A DNA stretch of 64,000 nucleotides from Flavobacterium flevense (GTDB lineage: Bacteria > Bacteroidota > Bacteroidia > Flavobacteriales > Flavobacteriaceae). Below are positions 18,849-27,525 of the stretch, piece after piece (position 1 is the first letter of the stretch; the number at the start of each line of letters is the position of its first letter). A model generated the notes under the pieces. The model saw only the letters and a list, made by a program, of their open reading frames with translations. It was not told the DNA's origin and did no database searches. The DNA is taken from NCBI RefSeq assembly GCF_900142775.1, contig NZ_FRCC01000002.1, positions 1 to 64,000 on the forward strand, read 5' to 3'. A program made the translations under genes and the position numbers.

Positions 18849-20324
18849 TTGAAACAGGGAAAAGCAAATACTATTACTTTTTTAATTATAATACTCACCG
18901 CTTGCTCAATGTTAATAGTTATCAATTTTTATACTATAAAAACATTATCAGCCGCCAGAGCCTATGTCAATGGAGAATCCCACTATTCTAAAGGACACAA
19001 CATTGCTACAAACAACTTAATTAATTACATTTTTACATCCAAAGAAGCATATTGGACCAATTTTAAATCAAATCTTGCTGTCCCAATTGGAGATGCCAAA
19101 GCACGAATTGCATTAGAAGGCAAATTAGATAATGAAACCATAAAACAAGGATTCAGAGAAGGGAAAAATACCGAAGAAGACTTAGATGATATGGTCTGGC
19201 TCTATAAAAATTTTAAACATTTCTCTTTTTTTAAAGAAGCCATACAGGAATGGAAAGGTGCCGATGAACTAAATCTGGAGTTGTATCAGGTAGCTCATAA
19301 ATTAAAGAAAAAAGTAGACAACAACGAAATTGATATCGCCACCAAAATTAAAACACTGGAAATACTGGACAATATCAATAAAAAAATAGCAATCAAAGAA
19401 GATAATTTTTCTAACTCTCTGGGAAAAGGAACACGGACAGTAAAATACTACCTGCTTTTAACAAACATATTCTTCATTTGTATTATAATAGGTTCCATAA
19501 GTATTTATTACAGCGCCATGCTACGCAAAATAATAAAATCCAAACAGCAGCTGAACCAGCAAAAGGAACAACTGGAAGCTATAATTAATGACTTAGAAAA
19601 AACAAAACAAGATTTACACTCTGAAATTATCCAACATAAAAAAATAATAGGAACGATAAGCCACGATATTAGAAGTCCGTTAAAATACATTCAGTTAATT
19701 GCAAAGCACCTGAGCAGCAATACTAAGAAATCCAAAGACACAACGTTAACTAAATATATAAATTCCATCTACAAATCCTCCTCACAACTCTATGAATTTA
19801 CTAAAACGCTAATAGAATATTCGAAAATATACATTGAGGATCGGGATTACAATCAGACGCTTTATTCTGTTTATGATTTAATTGAAAATAAAAGAAGCTT
19901 TTTTGAAGAAATAGCCGCTAATAATGGTACCAAAATCATCAATAAAACAGATTTGAATTTAAAATCAGACCTCAACATCAGAATTATTTCTATAATCATT
20001 CATAATTTAATAGACAATGCAGTAAAAAATACTTTTTCAGGCATTATAGAAATAGGTGCTCATATCAATTCCGAAAATATAAGCTATTGGGTCAAAGATA
20101 CCGGATCAGGAATGAGTCAGGATATTATCGATTATTATAATAATCTGTTTAAAAACAGAGATACTGAAAAACTAATTCTAAGCACTTATGGTATCGGTTT
20201 GCATCTTGTTTTAGAATTATTAATTATCCTTAAAGGAGATATTTCATTTTTTTCAAACCCTGACAACAAAGGAACAACCGTTACCATTGATATCAATTTA
20301 AAACAAAACAAGTCTTTAACTTAA
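18849..20324 (+). CDS. Membrane sensor histidine kinase
   Basis: A 491-residue two-component kinase. A membrane helix at about 8-30 and a second at about 198-218 enclose a helical extracytoplasmic sensor of about 165 residues. A coiled coil (about 220-262) leads to the HisKA H-box GTISHDIRSPL with His272. The ATPase domain shows the N-box IIHNLIDNAVKNT and G1 box VKDTGSGM. The frame has a stop at 18843 and the first usable start is TTG at 18849; the next ATG (18908) would cut into the first membrane helix. The regulator follows after 11 bases, so they form an operon. The divergent giant adhesin is a plausible target, but that is inference. Confidence 0.88.
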   Translation: MKQGKANTITFLIIILTACSMLIVINFYTIKTLSAARAYVNGESHYSKGHNIATNNLINYIFTSKEAYWTNFKSNLAVPIGDAKARIALEGKLDNETIKQGFREGKNTEEDLDDMVWLYKNFKHFSFFKEAIQEWKGADELNLELYQVAHKLKKKVDNNEIDIATKIKTLEILDNINKKIAIKEDNFSNSLGKGTRTVKYYLLLTNIFFICIIIGSISIYYSAMLRKIIKSKQQLNQQKEQLEAIINDLEKTKQDLHSEIIQHKKIIGTISHDIRSPLKYIQLIAKHLSSNTKKSKDTTLTKYINSIYKSSSQLYEFTKTLIEYSKIYIEDRDYNQTLYSVYDLIENKRSFFEEIAANNGTKIINKTDLNLKSDLNIRIISIIIHNLIDNAVKNTFSGIIEIGAHINSENISYWVKDTGSGMSQDIIDYYNNLFKNRDTEKLILSTYGIGLHLVLELLIILKGDISFFSNPDNKGTTVTIDINLKQNKSLT

Positions 20325-20335
20325 CTATTTAAGCT

Positions 20336-20974
20336 ATGCAAAAAGAAATCCTTATAGTTGACGACCATTTAGTTGTAAGAACTGGTGTCTCCATCATATT
20401 AGAAGAGAAATTCAAAAATATTTCTATCACAACCGCCGAAAATTACAATGAAACCTTAACCGTATTAAAAGAGAAAAAATTTGATTTAATCATATTAGAC
20501 ATCAATATTCCGGGCGGTCGTAATACTGCTATGATTGAACAAATAAGAGATATACAGGATGGAGTTAAGATACTCATTTTTTCAGTATATGAGGAAGAAA
20601 CACACGCCTGTCCCTATGTTATTGCCGGAGCAAATGGCTATCTCAATAAACTGAGTGACAAAAAAAAATTGACTAATGCGGTAGATTCTATTTTAAAAAC
20701 AGGCAATTATTTAACTCCTGATATTATAAAAGATTTAGTAAAAGCTTCTACAAATAAAGAAAGTATTAATCCTTTAGACAAACTGTCCAAACGGGAAAGA
20801 GAAATATCAGAATTGCTGGTTCAGGGCGACGGAAATATTGAGATAGCGAACAAACTCAGTATTCAGCTCACCACTGTAAGTACTCATAAAAACAAGATTT
20901 TCAATAAATTACACATCAAAAATATTGTAGAACTCATTACTTTATTCAACAAATCCTTAGGATTAGACAATTAA
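20336..20974 (+). CDS. LuxR/NarL-type response regulator
   Basis: A 212-residue regulator with an N-terminal receiver (acidic pair Asp9-Asp10, phospho-acceptor Asp55 in LIILDINIPG, conserved Lys near residue 105) and a C-terminal LuxR helix-turn-helix (LSKREREISELLVQG, TTVSTHKNKIFNKLHI). It is the evident partner of the kinase at 18849-20324. NarL-type regulators bind DNA as dimers after phosphorylation. Its position next to the divergent adhesin suggests control of surface-protein expression, not proven. Confidence 0.92.
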   Translation: MQKEILIVDDHLVVRTGVSIILEEKFKNISITTAENYNETLTVLKEKKFDLIILDINIPGGRNTAMIEQIRDIQDGVKILIFSVYEEETHACPYVIAGANGYLNKLSDKKKLTNAVDSILKTGNYLTPDIIKDLVKASTNKESINPLDKLSKREREISELLVQGDGNIEIANKLSIQLTTVSTHKNKIFNKLHIKNIVELITLFNKSLGLDN

Positions 20975-21010
20975 AAAAAGCCAGGCTTCTTTATCGAAAA
21001 ACCTGGCTTA
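20973..21010 (-). terminator. Intrinsic terminator after phoU
   Basis: The stem AAGCCAGG (20978-20985) pairs with CCTGGCTT (21002-21009). Read on the minus strand it is followed by a run of T (complement of the A run from 20973). It ends the pst-phoU transcript and sits directly against the stop of the plus-strand response regulator, so it may act on both. Confidence 0.82.
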
Positions 21011-21032
21011 AATAGTATACTAAATCCATTTA

Positions 21033-21701
21033 TTATTGTCTGTCATCAAATTTTTCATGTTTGATGATCTTCGCTTTAATCATAAAATGAACATGCTCAG
21101 CAATGTTAGTACAATGCTCTGAAATGCGTTCTAAATGTTTTAAAACCATCACTAAATTCATTCCTGAAACAACAGCCTTTGAATTGGATTTCATTTCGTT
21201 CATTAAATTATGAATGGTATCATCAGTGCCTTTTTTAATGCTGTTATTAAGAACAAAAATCTCCCCTATTGTGGTTTCACTTCTGTCCAGAAAACACTGA
21301 TTCATTTTTACAGTAATCTGTTCTACCTGCTTAGCTAATTCAGACACATTAAATTTTATTATTAAATCATGCTTGTCTTTAATATTTTTTGAGTTTTTGA
21401 TAACACTCATTGCTAAATCCCCTATTCTTTCAATCTCATTACTAATTTGCATAGAAGCCATAATAAATCGTAAATCAGAAGCTACAGGCTGTTGCAGGGC
21501 AAAGATAGTCTGACAAATCTCATCTATTTTCACATCCAGTTTATCGATTTTTTCTTCTGTTTTCTTTACCTCTTTCTTTTCGGCCATAGGCTCAGAAAGC
21601 AAGGCTTTTACAGCTTCGCTCAATTGAGACTCGGCAAGATTACCTATCTTGATGATTACATTTTTAAGCTTTTCTAATTCTATTTCGAAGTGTGATGCCA
21701 T
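21033..21701 (-). CDS. phoU: Phosphate transport regulator PhoU
   Basis: A 222-residue all-helical cytoplasmic protein made of two three-helix bundles with the PhoU metal-binding type motifs (NEIERIGDLAM and ERISEHCTNIAEH). PhoU links the Pst transporter to PhoR and restrains the Pho response when phosphate is sufficient. It is the last gene of the minus-strand pst run, 44 bases after pstB, and is followed by a clear terminator. Confidence 0.96.
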   Translation of the reverse strand: MASHFEIELEKLKNVIIKIGNLAESQLSEAVKALLSEPMAEKKEVKKTEEKIDKLDVKIDEICQTIFALQQPVASDLRFIMASMQISNEIERIGDLAMSVIKNSKNIKDKHDLIIKFNVSELAKQVEQITVKMNQCFLDRSETTIGEIFVLNNSIKKGTDDTIHNLMNEMKSNSKAVVSGMNLVMVLKHLERISEHCTNIAEHVHFMIKAKIIKHEKFDDRQ

Positions 21702-21745
21702 TGTATTAAATTTAAAAGTTGCTAACTGATGGTAATATATAAAAA

Positions 21746-22498
21746 TTAACCAAATCTTCCTGTTATATAATCTTCAGTTTGCTTTATTGCCGGTTTTGTA
21801 AAAATTGTTTTTGTCTTATCGTATTCAATCAGTTTCCCCATATAGAAAAAAGCAGTGTTATCACTCACACGGGCTGCTTGTTGCATATTATGCGTTACAA
21901 TAACAATGGTATATTGATTTTTTAATTCGTGAATTAATTCTTCAATTTTAGAAGTCGAAATAGGATCTAATGCCGAAGTAGGTTCATCCATCAATAAAAC
22001 AGAAGGCTGAATAGCTAATGCACGGGCAATACATAAACGCTGTTGCTGCCCACCGGATAATTCAAATGCCGATTTTTTTAATTTATCTTTTACCTCATCC
22101 CATAGCGCTACCTGCTCAATAGAAGTAACGACTCTTTCTTCGATAATTTTTTTATCCTCAATACCGTTTACTCTTAAACCGTATGCAACATTTTCATAGA
22201 TGGTTTTAGGAAAAGGATTTGGCTTTTGAAAAACCATTCCTACGTTCTTTCTCAAATCATCTACATTCGTATTTTTAAGATAAATATCTTTCTGATCAAT
22301 CAGGATACTTCCTTCCATTCGGGTATTATCAATCAAATCGTTCATTCGATTCAATAAACGCAGGTAAGTAGATTTCCCACATCCCGAAGGACCAATAAGC
22401 GCCGTAACGGTATTTTCCTTCATCGACAAAGAGATATCGTGTAAGGCCTGAGTTTCTCCGTAAAAAAAGTCTACGTTTCTGGATTCTATTTTGTGCAT
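21746..22498 (-). CDS. pstB: Phosphate ABC transporter ATP-binding protein PstB
   Basis: A 250-residue ABC ATPase, the normal length for PstB. It has Walker [10 protein letters not shown] (36-44), the PstB-typical [16 protein letters not shown], signature [15 protein letters not shown] (147-161) and Walker [14 protein letters not shown] (167-179). It powers phosphate import through PstC and PstA at the inner membrane. It follows pstA after 103 bases. Confidence 0.97.
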   Translation of the reverse strand: MHKIESRNVDFFYGETQALHDISLSMKENTVTALIGPSGCGKSTYLRLLNRMNDLIDNTRMEGSILIDQKDIYLKNTNVDDLRKNVGMVFQKPNPFPKTIYENVAYGLRVNGIEDKKIIEERVVTSIEQVALWDEVKDKLKKSAFELSGGQQQRLCIARALAIQPSVLLMDEPTSALDPISTSKIEELIHELKNQYTIVIVTHNMQQAARVSDNTAFFYMGKLIEYDKTKTIFTKPAIKQTEDYITGRFG

Positions 22499-22601
22499 GT
22501 TATACTTTTTACTTTTACTTTATAAACCAGCTAATCCTGGTATAATGCCGTTGTATTATTTATTTGTTTCAATATGCTGTTGCCTTTTCTAACAAACAGT
22601 A

Positions 22602-23483
22602 TTAATTCATTTTTACTTTTTTTCCGTAATATTTACGAAGTGCATTTGCTAATAAATTAGAAATTAATACAATTAAAATTAAGATAAGAGCTGTTCCATA
22701 AGCCATTGCACGGGACTTTTCAATATTAGTTCCACTGGTTGCAATTACATATAAATGGTACGGCAATGCCATAGCCTGATCAAAAATAGAAGAAGGTAAT
22801 TTAGGCAAAAAATAAGCTGCTACGGTGAATAAAATAGGAGCTGTTTCTCCCGAAACCCTTCCAATTGAAAGAATCAGACCGGTAATGATATTAGGAAACG
22901 CAATGGGTAAAACTACTTTACTGGTAGTTTGCCATTTAGAAGCTCCTAAACCTAAACTGGCTTGTCTAAAAGTAGCATCTACTGCTTTCAAAGATTCTTC
23001 AGTTGTTCTTATCACTACTGGAAGTACCAGCAATCCTAAGGTTAAACCACCCGCCAGAATAGAATCTCCAAAACCAAGTTGATTCACAAACAATGACATC
23101 CCGAATAACCCAAAAACAATCGATGGAACTCCGGCAAGATTATTAGTCATTTGCTTAATTATTTTTTTGATCCAACCGTCTTTTACATATTCATTCATAT
23201 AAATAGCGGCTAAAACACCTACCGGAAAAGCAAAAACCATACTGGCAAAAACCAGACAAAGTGTACCCACAATAGCCGGAAAAATTCCGCCTTCGGTCAT
23301 TCCTTCACTTGGCATTGCTGTAATAAACTCCCAGCTGATTACACTGATTCCTTTTATAACAATAAAAGCTAATATAACAAATAAAAGAGCGACAATAGCA
23401 TAACTGATAGCAGTAAAAATCCCAAAAGCAATGTTTTGACTGATTCTTTTTTTACGGGCTAATTTATTATTTTTTGAATTCAT
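22602..23483 (-). CDS. pstA: Phosphate ABC transporter permease PstA
   Basis: A 293-residue inner-membrane permease with about six membrane helices and the coupling-helix EAA loop QASLGLGASKWQTTSKVVLP that contacts PstB. It pairs with PstC. Two bases separate the pstC stop from its start, so the two are co-transcribed and probably translationally coupled. Confidence 0.96.
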   Translation of the reverse strand: MNSKNNKLARKKRISQNIAFGIFTAISYAIVALLFVILAFIVIKGISVISWEFITAMPSEGMTEGGIFPAIVGTLCLVFASMVFAFPVGVLAAIYMNEYVKDGWIKKIIKQMTNNLAGVPSIVFGLFGMSLFVNQLGFGDSILAGGLTLGLLVLPVVIRTTEESLKAVDATFRQASLGLGASKWQTTSKVVLPIAFPNIITGLILSIGRVSGETAPILFTVAAYFLPKLPSSIFDQAMALPYHLYVIATSGTNIEKSRAMAYGTALILILIVLISNLLANALRKYYGKKVKMN

Positions 23484-23485
23484 TA

Positions 23486-24694
23486 TTAATGTTTTTTGTG
23501 TGATTTTCTGTTAGTGACTAATTCGACTAACATATTAATCCCAAAGGTGATTAAGAATAAAATACAACCTAAAGCAAACAAAGCTTCGTAATGCAAACCA
23601 CCATTTGGCGCTTCACCCAGTTCGGCAGCAATAGTTGCAGGAATAGTTCGTACCGGTGCTAAAAGAGTATGCGGAATCACTGCTGCGTTTCCGGTAACCA
23701 TTAAAACAGCCATTGTTTCTCCTATAGCCCTTCCGATTCCTAAAATTGCTCCGGCTGTAATTCCCGAAGCCGAATAAGGCATTACCACTTTATAAATAGT
23801 TTGCCACTTACTGGCTCCAAGTGCTAAACTGGCTTCTTTCATAGCACGTGGCGTATTACGCATGGCATCTTCAGAAATGGTAATAATGGTAGGCAAAGCC
23901 ATAATGGCCAAGACCACACTTCCTGCTAAAGCTGTTTCGCCTACAGGCAAATTAAAAGTACTTTGTATTAAAGGAACAATAACTACTAATCCAAAAAAAC
24001 CATAGACTACCGATGGAATTCCTGCTAATAATTCGATTAAAGGTTTTAATAAACTACGGGTTCTTTTTGTAGCAATTTCACTAAGGTAAATTGCGGCCGC
24101 TAATCCAATAGGCAAAGCCAATAAAATAGCACCAAAACTCACCCACAAAGTTCCGTAAATCAAAGGCTTGACACCCATTTGAGCAATAGGCTGGGCAGTA
24201 GGAAACCACTCTTCGCCAGACAAAAATTCCCAAACCTTGATTTTATCAATATCTAACTCTTTTCCAACAAATTGATCCGACTTATATTTATCAGAAAAAA
24301 AGGCAATTATCCCGGGTTGTTTCTGGATTAACTCGTTGATTTTTTCAGGGAAATATTCAAAATCAGGACCTAATTCTTCTTCCGTATAATAATCGGTAAT
24401 ATCACTTGTTCGAAACAGAACAATAGGTCTGTCATCCCCTCCTACCTGATTCCAATTCGTTATTTTTTTATCAAAAATATCTTTAATCTGTGACGGATGA
24501 AGTCCTTTAACCTGATTCGTAGCATTTACTGCTAATATAAATCCGTCATCAATTGGTTTTCTGTTAAAAACACCGGCACCTTCAATAAATAAAAAAAAGA
24601 CAATCAAAACTACTGTTATACTCGTAGCTGCACCGCTCAGCATTAAAATCGTTTCAATGATTTTTTCTTTTAGCTGTTTCAAATTTGTTTTCAA
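23486..24694 (-). CDS. pstC: Phosphate ABC transporter permease PstC with embedded PstS-like segment
   Basis: An inner-membrane permease whose C-terminal part is classical PstC (EAA loop EASLALGASKWQTIYKVVMP). It is longer than usual because about 105 residues between the first and second membrane helices (24230-24544) resemble phosphate-binding protein PstS: HPSQIKDIFDKKITNWNQVG parallels TREQLEKIFTGEIKNWKEVG in the PstS encoded at 24864-25727. The frame is open up to a TTG at 24739, but that codon lies upstream of a likely -7 motif (24716-24723), so I place the start at TTG 24694. The start is uncertain; ATG 24643 is another option. Confidence 0.9.
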   Translation of the reverse strand: MKTNLKQLKEKIIETILMLSGAATSITVVLIVFFLFIEGAGVFNRKPIDDGFILAVNATNQVKGLHPSQIKDIFDKKITNWNQVGGDDRPIVLFRTSDITDYYTEEELGPDFEYFPEKINELIQKQPGIIAFFSDKYKSDQFVGKELDIDKIKVWEFLSGEEWFPTAQPIAQMGVKPLIYGTLWVSFGAILLALPIGLAAAIYLSEIATKRTRSLLKPLIELLAGIPSVVYGFFGLVVIVPLIQSTFNLPVGETALAGSVVLAIMALPTIITISEDAMRNTPRAMKEASLALGASKWQTIYKVVMPYSASGITAGAILGIGRAIGETMAVLMVTGNAAVIPHTLLAPVRTIPATIAAELGEAPNGGLHYEALFALGCILFLITFGINMLVELVTNRKSHKKH

Positions 24695-24715
24695 ATCAGT
24701 ATCTTTTATTTTTCG

Positions 24716-24782
24716 CAAAACTACAGCGGCTTTAAGCAAACAACGTTCTGTAGTGATTATGTTTAGGTTAACTTAATGTTAA
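24716..24782 (-). promoter_or_regulatory. Predicted Pho-box promoter of pstC
   Basis: Read on the minus strand, TTAAC occurs twice with an 11-bp step (starting at 24782 and 24771), with a weaker ATAAT one further step on (24760). A perfect -7 motif TAGTTTTG lies at 24723-24716, and a poorer one GTTGTTTG at 24744-24737. The repeats match those before pstS, the porin and the TonB receptor, so they are the likely PhoB sites. Confidence 0.6.
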
Positions 24783-24810
24783 GCGATTGTATTTTTAGAA
24801 AATAATCAAT

Positions 24811-24842
24811 AAAAAAGGCTACCGATAATGATAACCTTTTTT
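24811..24842 (-). terminator. Intrinsic terminator between pstS and pstC
   Basis: AAAAAAGG and CCTTTTTT form a stem with one further pair beyond a mismatch and a loop of about 12 bases, 22 bases after the pstS stop. It should end or reduce transcription from pstS, leaving pstC onward dependent on its own promoter. Confidence 0.8.
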
Positions 24843-24863
24843 AATACAGAATAACAACCTTTA

Positions 24864-25727
24864 TTAGTTTAATGGAATATATCCAATATCAGAAACTGTT
24901 TTTTGACCTTGCTCAGAAAGTGCATAATCAACAATTGATTTTACTTTAGCAGCATTGGTTTTATCAAACATGTAAAACAAAGGTCTTGAAATAGGATAGG
25001 TTTTATCTTTAGCACTTGCTACAGATGGCTCGATAAAAGTTTTACCCTGATCATAAGAAACTCCTAATTGTTTTACTTCTTTAGTTTCATAAGCTAAACC
25101 AATATAACCAATAGCACCTTTAGTCTGACTAACTGCCTGAACAATCGCACCCGTAGCCGGTAAGCTCAATACATCAGTTGCATAGTTTTTCTTTTCCATT
25201 ACTTCTTCTTTAAAAAACTCATACGTTCCTGAAGATGATTCTCTTGAATAGGCTACGATTTTTTCATCAGCGCCACCTACTTCTTTCCAGTTTTTAATTT
25301 CACCCGTGAAAATTTTCTCTAATTGTTCACGTGTTAACTGTGATACTTTATTAGCCGGATTAACAATAACTGTTAATGCATCAAAAGCAATGATTACTTG
25401 TTCGATTTCTTTTTTCTCCTCAGAAAATTTTAATTTTTCTTCGGTTTTTAAATCTCTCGACGCCATAGCAATATCTGTAGTTCCGTCAACAAGGGCAGTA
25501 ATTCCTACTCCTGATCCACCACCTACAACTGTAATACTTACGTTTTTGTCTGATTTCATCAAATCTTCAGCTTCTTTTTGAGCTAATGGCAAAACAGTAT
25601 CACTTCCTTTTATAGTTACCGAAACAGCTGCTGCATTATCCTCTGAAGCTTTGTCTTCAGTTTTAGCCTTACCACAACTCAACATACCTATTAAAGGTAA
25701 AATCAAAAATAATTTTGTTTTTTTCAT
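24864..25727 (-). CDS. pstS: Phosphate-binding lipoprotein PstS
   Basis: A 287-residue substrate-binding protein. The lipobox ends at Cys18 (LIGMLSCGK), so it is membrane-anchored on the periplasmic side. Phosphate-binding motifs are visible: GSDTVLPLAQ, GGGSGVGITAL, DIAMASRDL and SRESSSGTYEFF. It delivers phosphate to PstCA. It has its own strong-looking promoter with three Pho-box repeats and is cut off from pstC by a terminator, which would let the binding protein be made in excess. Confidence 0.95.
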   Translation of the reverse strand: MKKTKLFLILPLIGMLSCGKAKTEDKASEDNAAAVSVTIKGSDTVLPLAQKEAEDLMKSDKNVSITVVGGGSGVGITALVDGTTDIAMASRDLKTEEKLKFSEEKKEIEQVIIAFDALTVIVNPANKVSQLTREQLEKIFTGEIKNWKEVGGADEKIVAYSRESSSGTYEFFKEEVMEKKNYATDVLSLPATGAIVQAVSQTKGAIGYIGLAYETKEVKQLGVSYDQGKTFIEPSVASAKDKTYPISRPLFYMFDKTNAAKVKSIVDYALSEQGQKTVSDIGYIPLN

Positions 25728-25750
25728 TTTGTTTTAAATTAATTTTGTTG

Positions 25751-25795
25751 CAAAAGTAACCTCCTAATATTAAGTCTGTGTTAATTCATTATTAA
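25751..25795 (-). promoter_or_regulatory. Predicted Pho-box promoter of pstS
   Basis: Read on the minus strand, TTAAT, TTAAC and TTAAT start at 25795, 25784 and 25773, exactly 11 bp apart. A perfect -7 motif TACTTTTG follows at 25758-25751, 15 bases after the start of the last repeat. This is the clearest copy of the motif and it overlaps the expected -33 region, as for activator sites. Confidence 0.72.
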
Positions 25796-25867
25796 GCAAT
25801 TACGCTCCATTATGGACAAACCAACTTTTATAAGGCTACTTTTTTATTTATTTATTTTTTTGATCAA

Positions 25868-27196
25868 TTAAAAATTAAACTGTGCCTGTAAACGCAATAG
25901 ATTTCCTCTTTGTCTGTTGTCCGGTCTCGCGCTGTCTTCAAAAGTTCTGTCGGCAATTACCCACTCAGCAACTAATTCAAAAGCTTTGAAAGGAGCCCAT
26001 TCTATCCCTAATTCATAATCTCTTACTACATAACTTCTGGCATCTTTTTCATGTTTTTTACCTCCGTCATAATATTGAAACTTTGCAAAAGGATATATCA
26101 TTTGGTGTTTTGGTAAATCCAGTTTGTAATTCAACATTACATATCCTCCTTCTAAGTCTGATACATCAACTGTATTGGTAGTTTTATTGTAACGAGGTCC
26201 TTTACCAAAGTTATATTCTGCCTGAATTCCAAATGGTTTTGGATACAAAATAAAAGAAGCAGCCACACGTTGATCTAATGTATTTTGCTTATTAGCAGTA
26301 GTAACTCCTGTAGACAATTCGTTTGTAAAAGCCCATCTTCCGGTATAAGCCTGAATTCCAGGCTCGATAATCTGGTTTCCAACAACAAAAGGATAACTGA
26401 AACGGCTTACAATATGTAAATTTCTATTGGCTTCTGATTTATTAGCCGTTTGTCCGTTGTATGCTCCAAAAGCAAATACTCCGTAATCTCCGGAACCTTT
26501 GTAACCTTCTTTAATCAACATAGCAAAACGTTCTCTAACCGCAGCAGGTGCCCAGTAGAAAAAAGCTCCTAAATCACGCTCGTTTACAACAGCACTATTC
26601 AAACCATCGTTACGATCTAATGTCAATCTGTTTTGACTGGATTGCATGTTTTCAAAACCATAAGGTACCTTACTTTGCCCCAAACGTATTCTAAACTCTC
26701 TTTTTTTATCAAATGATAAATCAAAATACGCATCTCTTAACTGCACAAAATTATTCACTCCGGAACCGGGAGAACTGGCAAAATCAGGTTGAATATACAA
26801 ATACACATTCGGATGAATTTGGCCCGAAAATACGATACGGGCTCGTCTTAAAAAAAGTCCGTTATTGGATTTTGCATCCGGATCTGTAGAAGTGGTTCCC
26901 CAGGACTTATCACATTGTTCACAAGCAACCTTATCATTACTGGATAACAATCCATTGTATCTTACCTGCACATAACCTCTTAATCCAATATTATCATACC
27001 AATGTTCTTTTTTCTCGGTTTTTTCCGGTTTATCGGCAATCATTGGTTTTTCTTCTTCACTCGGTTTTTGTTTATTAGCCGAATTGATAGAGTCTAAAAT
27101 ACGAACTACTTCTTTTTTAATTTCGTCTTTCTTCACATCTTGCGCATTCACTAAAGCCGAAACAAAAAGTAAAGCTGTAAATAAAATTTTTTTCAT
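25868..27196 (-). CDS. Phosphate-selective porin O/P family outer-membrane protein
   Basis: A 442-residue beta-barrel with signal peptide MKKILFTALLFVSALVNAQ, a short coiled N-terminal region (about 20-60) and a barrel of OprO/OprP type (GLFLRRARIVFSGQIHPNVY, FRIRLGQSKVPYGFENMQSS, ending LRLQAQFNF). OprP-like porins pass phosphate or polyphosphate across the outer membrane. Its place between pstS and phoR, with its own Pho-box-like promoter, fits phosphate uptake. Confidence 0.92.
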   Translation of the reverse strand: MKKILFTALLFVSALVNAQDVKKDEIKKEVVRILDSINSANKQKPSEEEKPMIADKPEKTEKKEHWYDNIGLRGYVQVRYNGLLSSNDKVACEQCDKSWGTTSTDPDAKSNNGLFLRRARIVFSGQIHPNVYLYIQPDFASSPGSGVNNFVQLRDAYFDLSFDKKREFRIRLGQSKVPYGFENMQSSQNRLTLDRNDGLNSAVVNERDLGAFFYWAPAAVRERFAMLIKEGYKGSGDYGVFAFGAYNGQTANKSEANRNLHIVSRFSYPFVVGNQIIEPGIQAYTGRWAFTNELSTGVTTANKQNTLDQRVAASFILYPKPFGIQAEYNFGKGPRYNKTTNTVDVSDLEGGYVMLNYKLDLPKHQMIYPFAKFQYYDGGKKHEKDARSYVVRDYELGIEWAPFKAFELVAEWVIADRTFEDSARPDNRQRGNLLRLQAQFNF

Positions 27197-27466
27197 TTTA
27201 ACTAAAAATCAATATTATATTATTTTTGCGCAAAATTAATGTTAAACTTCTTTTTTAATATTAACCCTGAGTTATCGTTAAGAGAATATAACGTAAACTT
27301 TTGTTCACATTAGAATCCAATTAGATAAGAAAGACTTTATACAAAAATTAAAAGTTCAGTAAAATCAATACTTCGCAAGCTTTTTTTAGTTAACATTTAC
27401 TTAACATTGGAACAAATAACAAAACTTTCAGAACTAAAAAAATCATGATTTTTGATTAAAAAGCAT
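27197..27466. promoter_or_regulatory. Promoter region of the OprP-like porin
   Basis: On the minus strand a perfect -7 motif TAATTTTG lies at 27238-27231. ATAAC (from 27275) and TTAAT (from 27264) are 11 bp apart and in the same phase to the -7 as the pstS repeats, with a third degenerate position. A separate pair of TTAAC repeats on the plus strand starts at 27390 and 27401, with no gene or -7 motif next to it. No ORF is present in the gap. Confidence 0.58.
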
Positions 27467-27506
27467 AAAAAAAGGTGTAGCTGAATGAACAACTACACCT
27501 TTTTGT
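27467..27506 (-). terminator. Intrinsic terminator after phoR
   Basis: AAAAGGTGTAG pairs with CTACACCTTTT around a 12-base loop, with an A run on one side and a T run on the other. It can terminate either strand and lies 20 bases after the phoR stop. Confidence 0.88.
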
Positions 27507-27525
27507 AAATTATTTTTTAAGAAAA

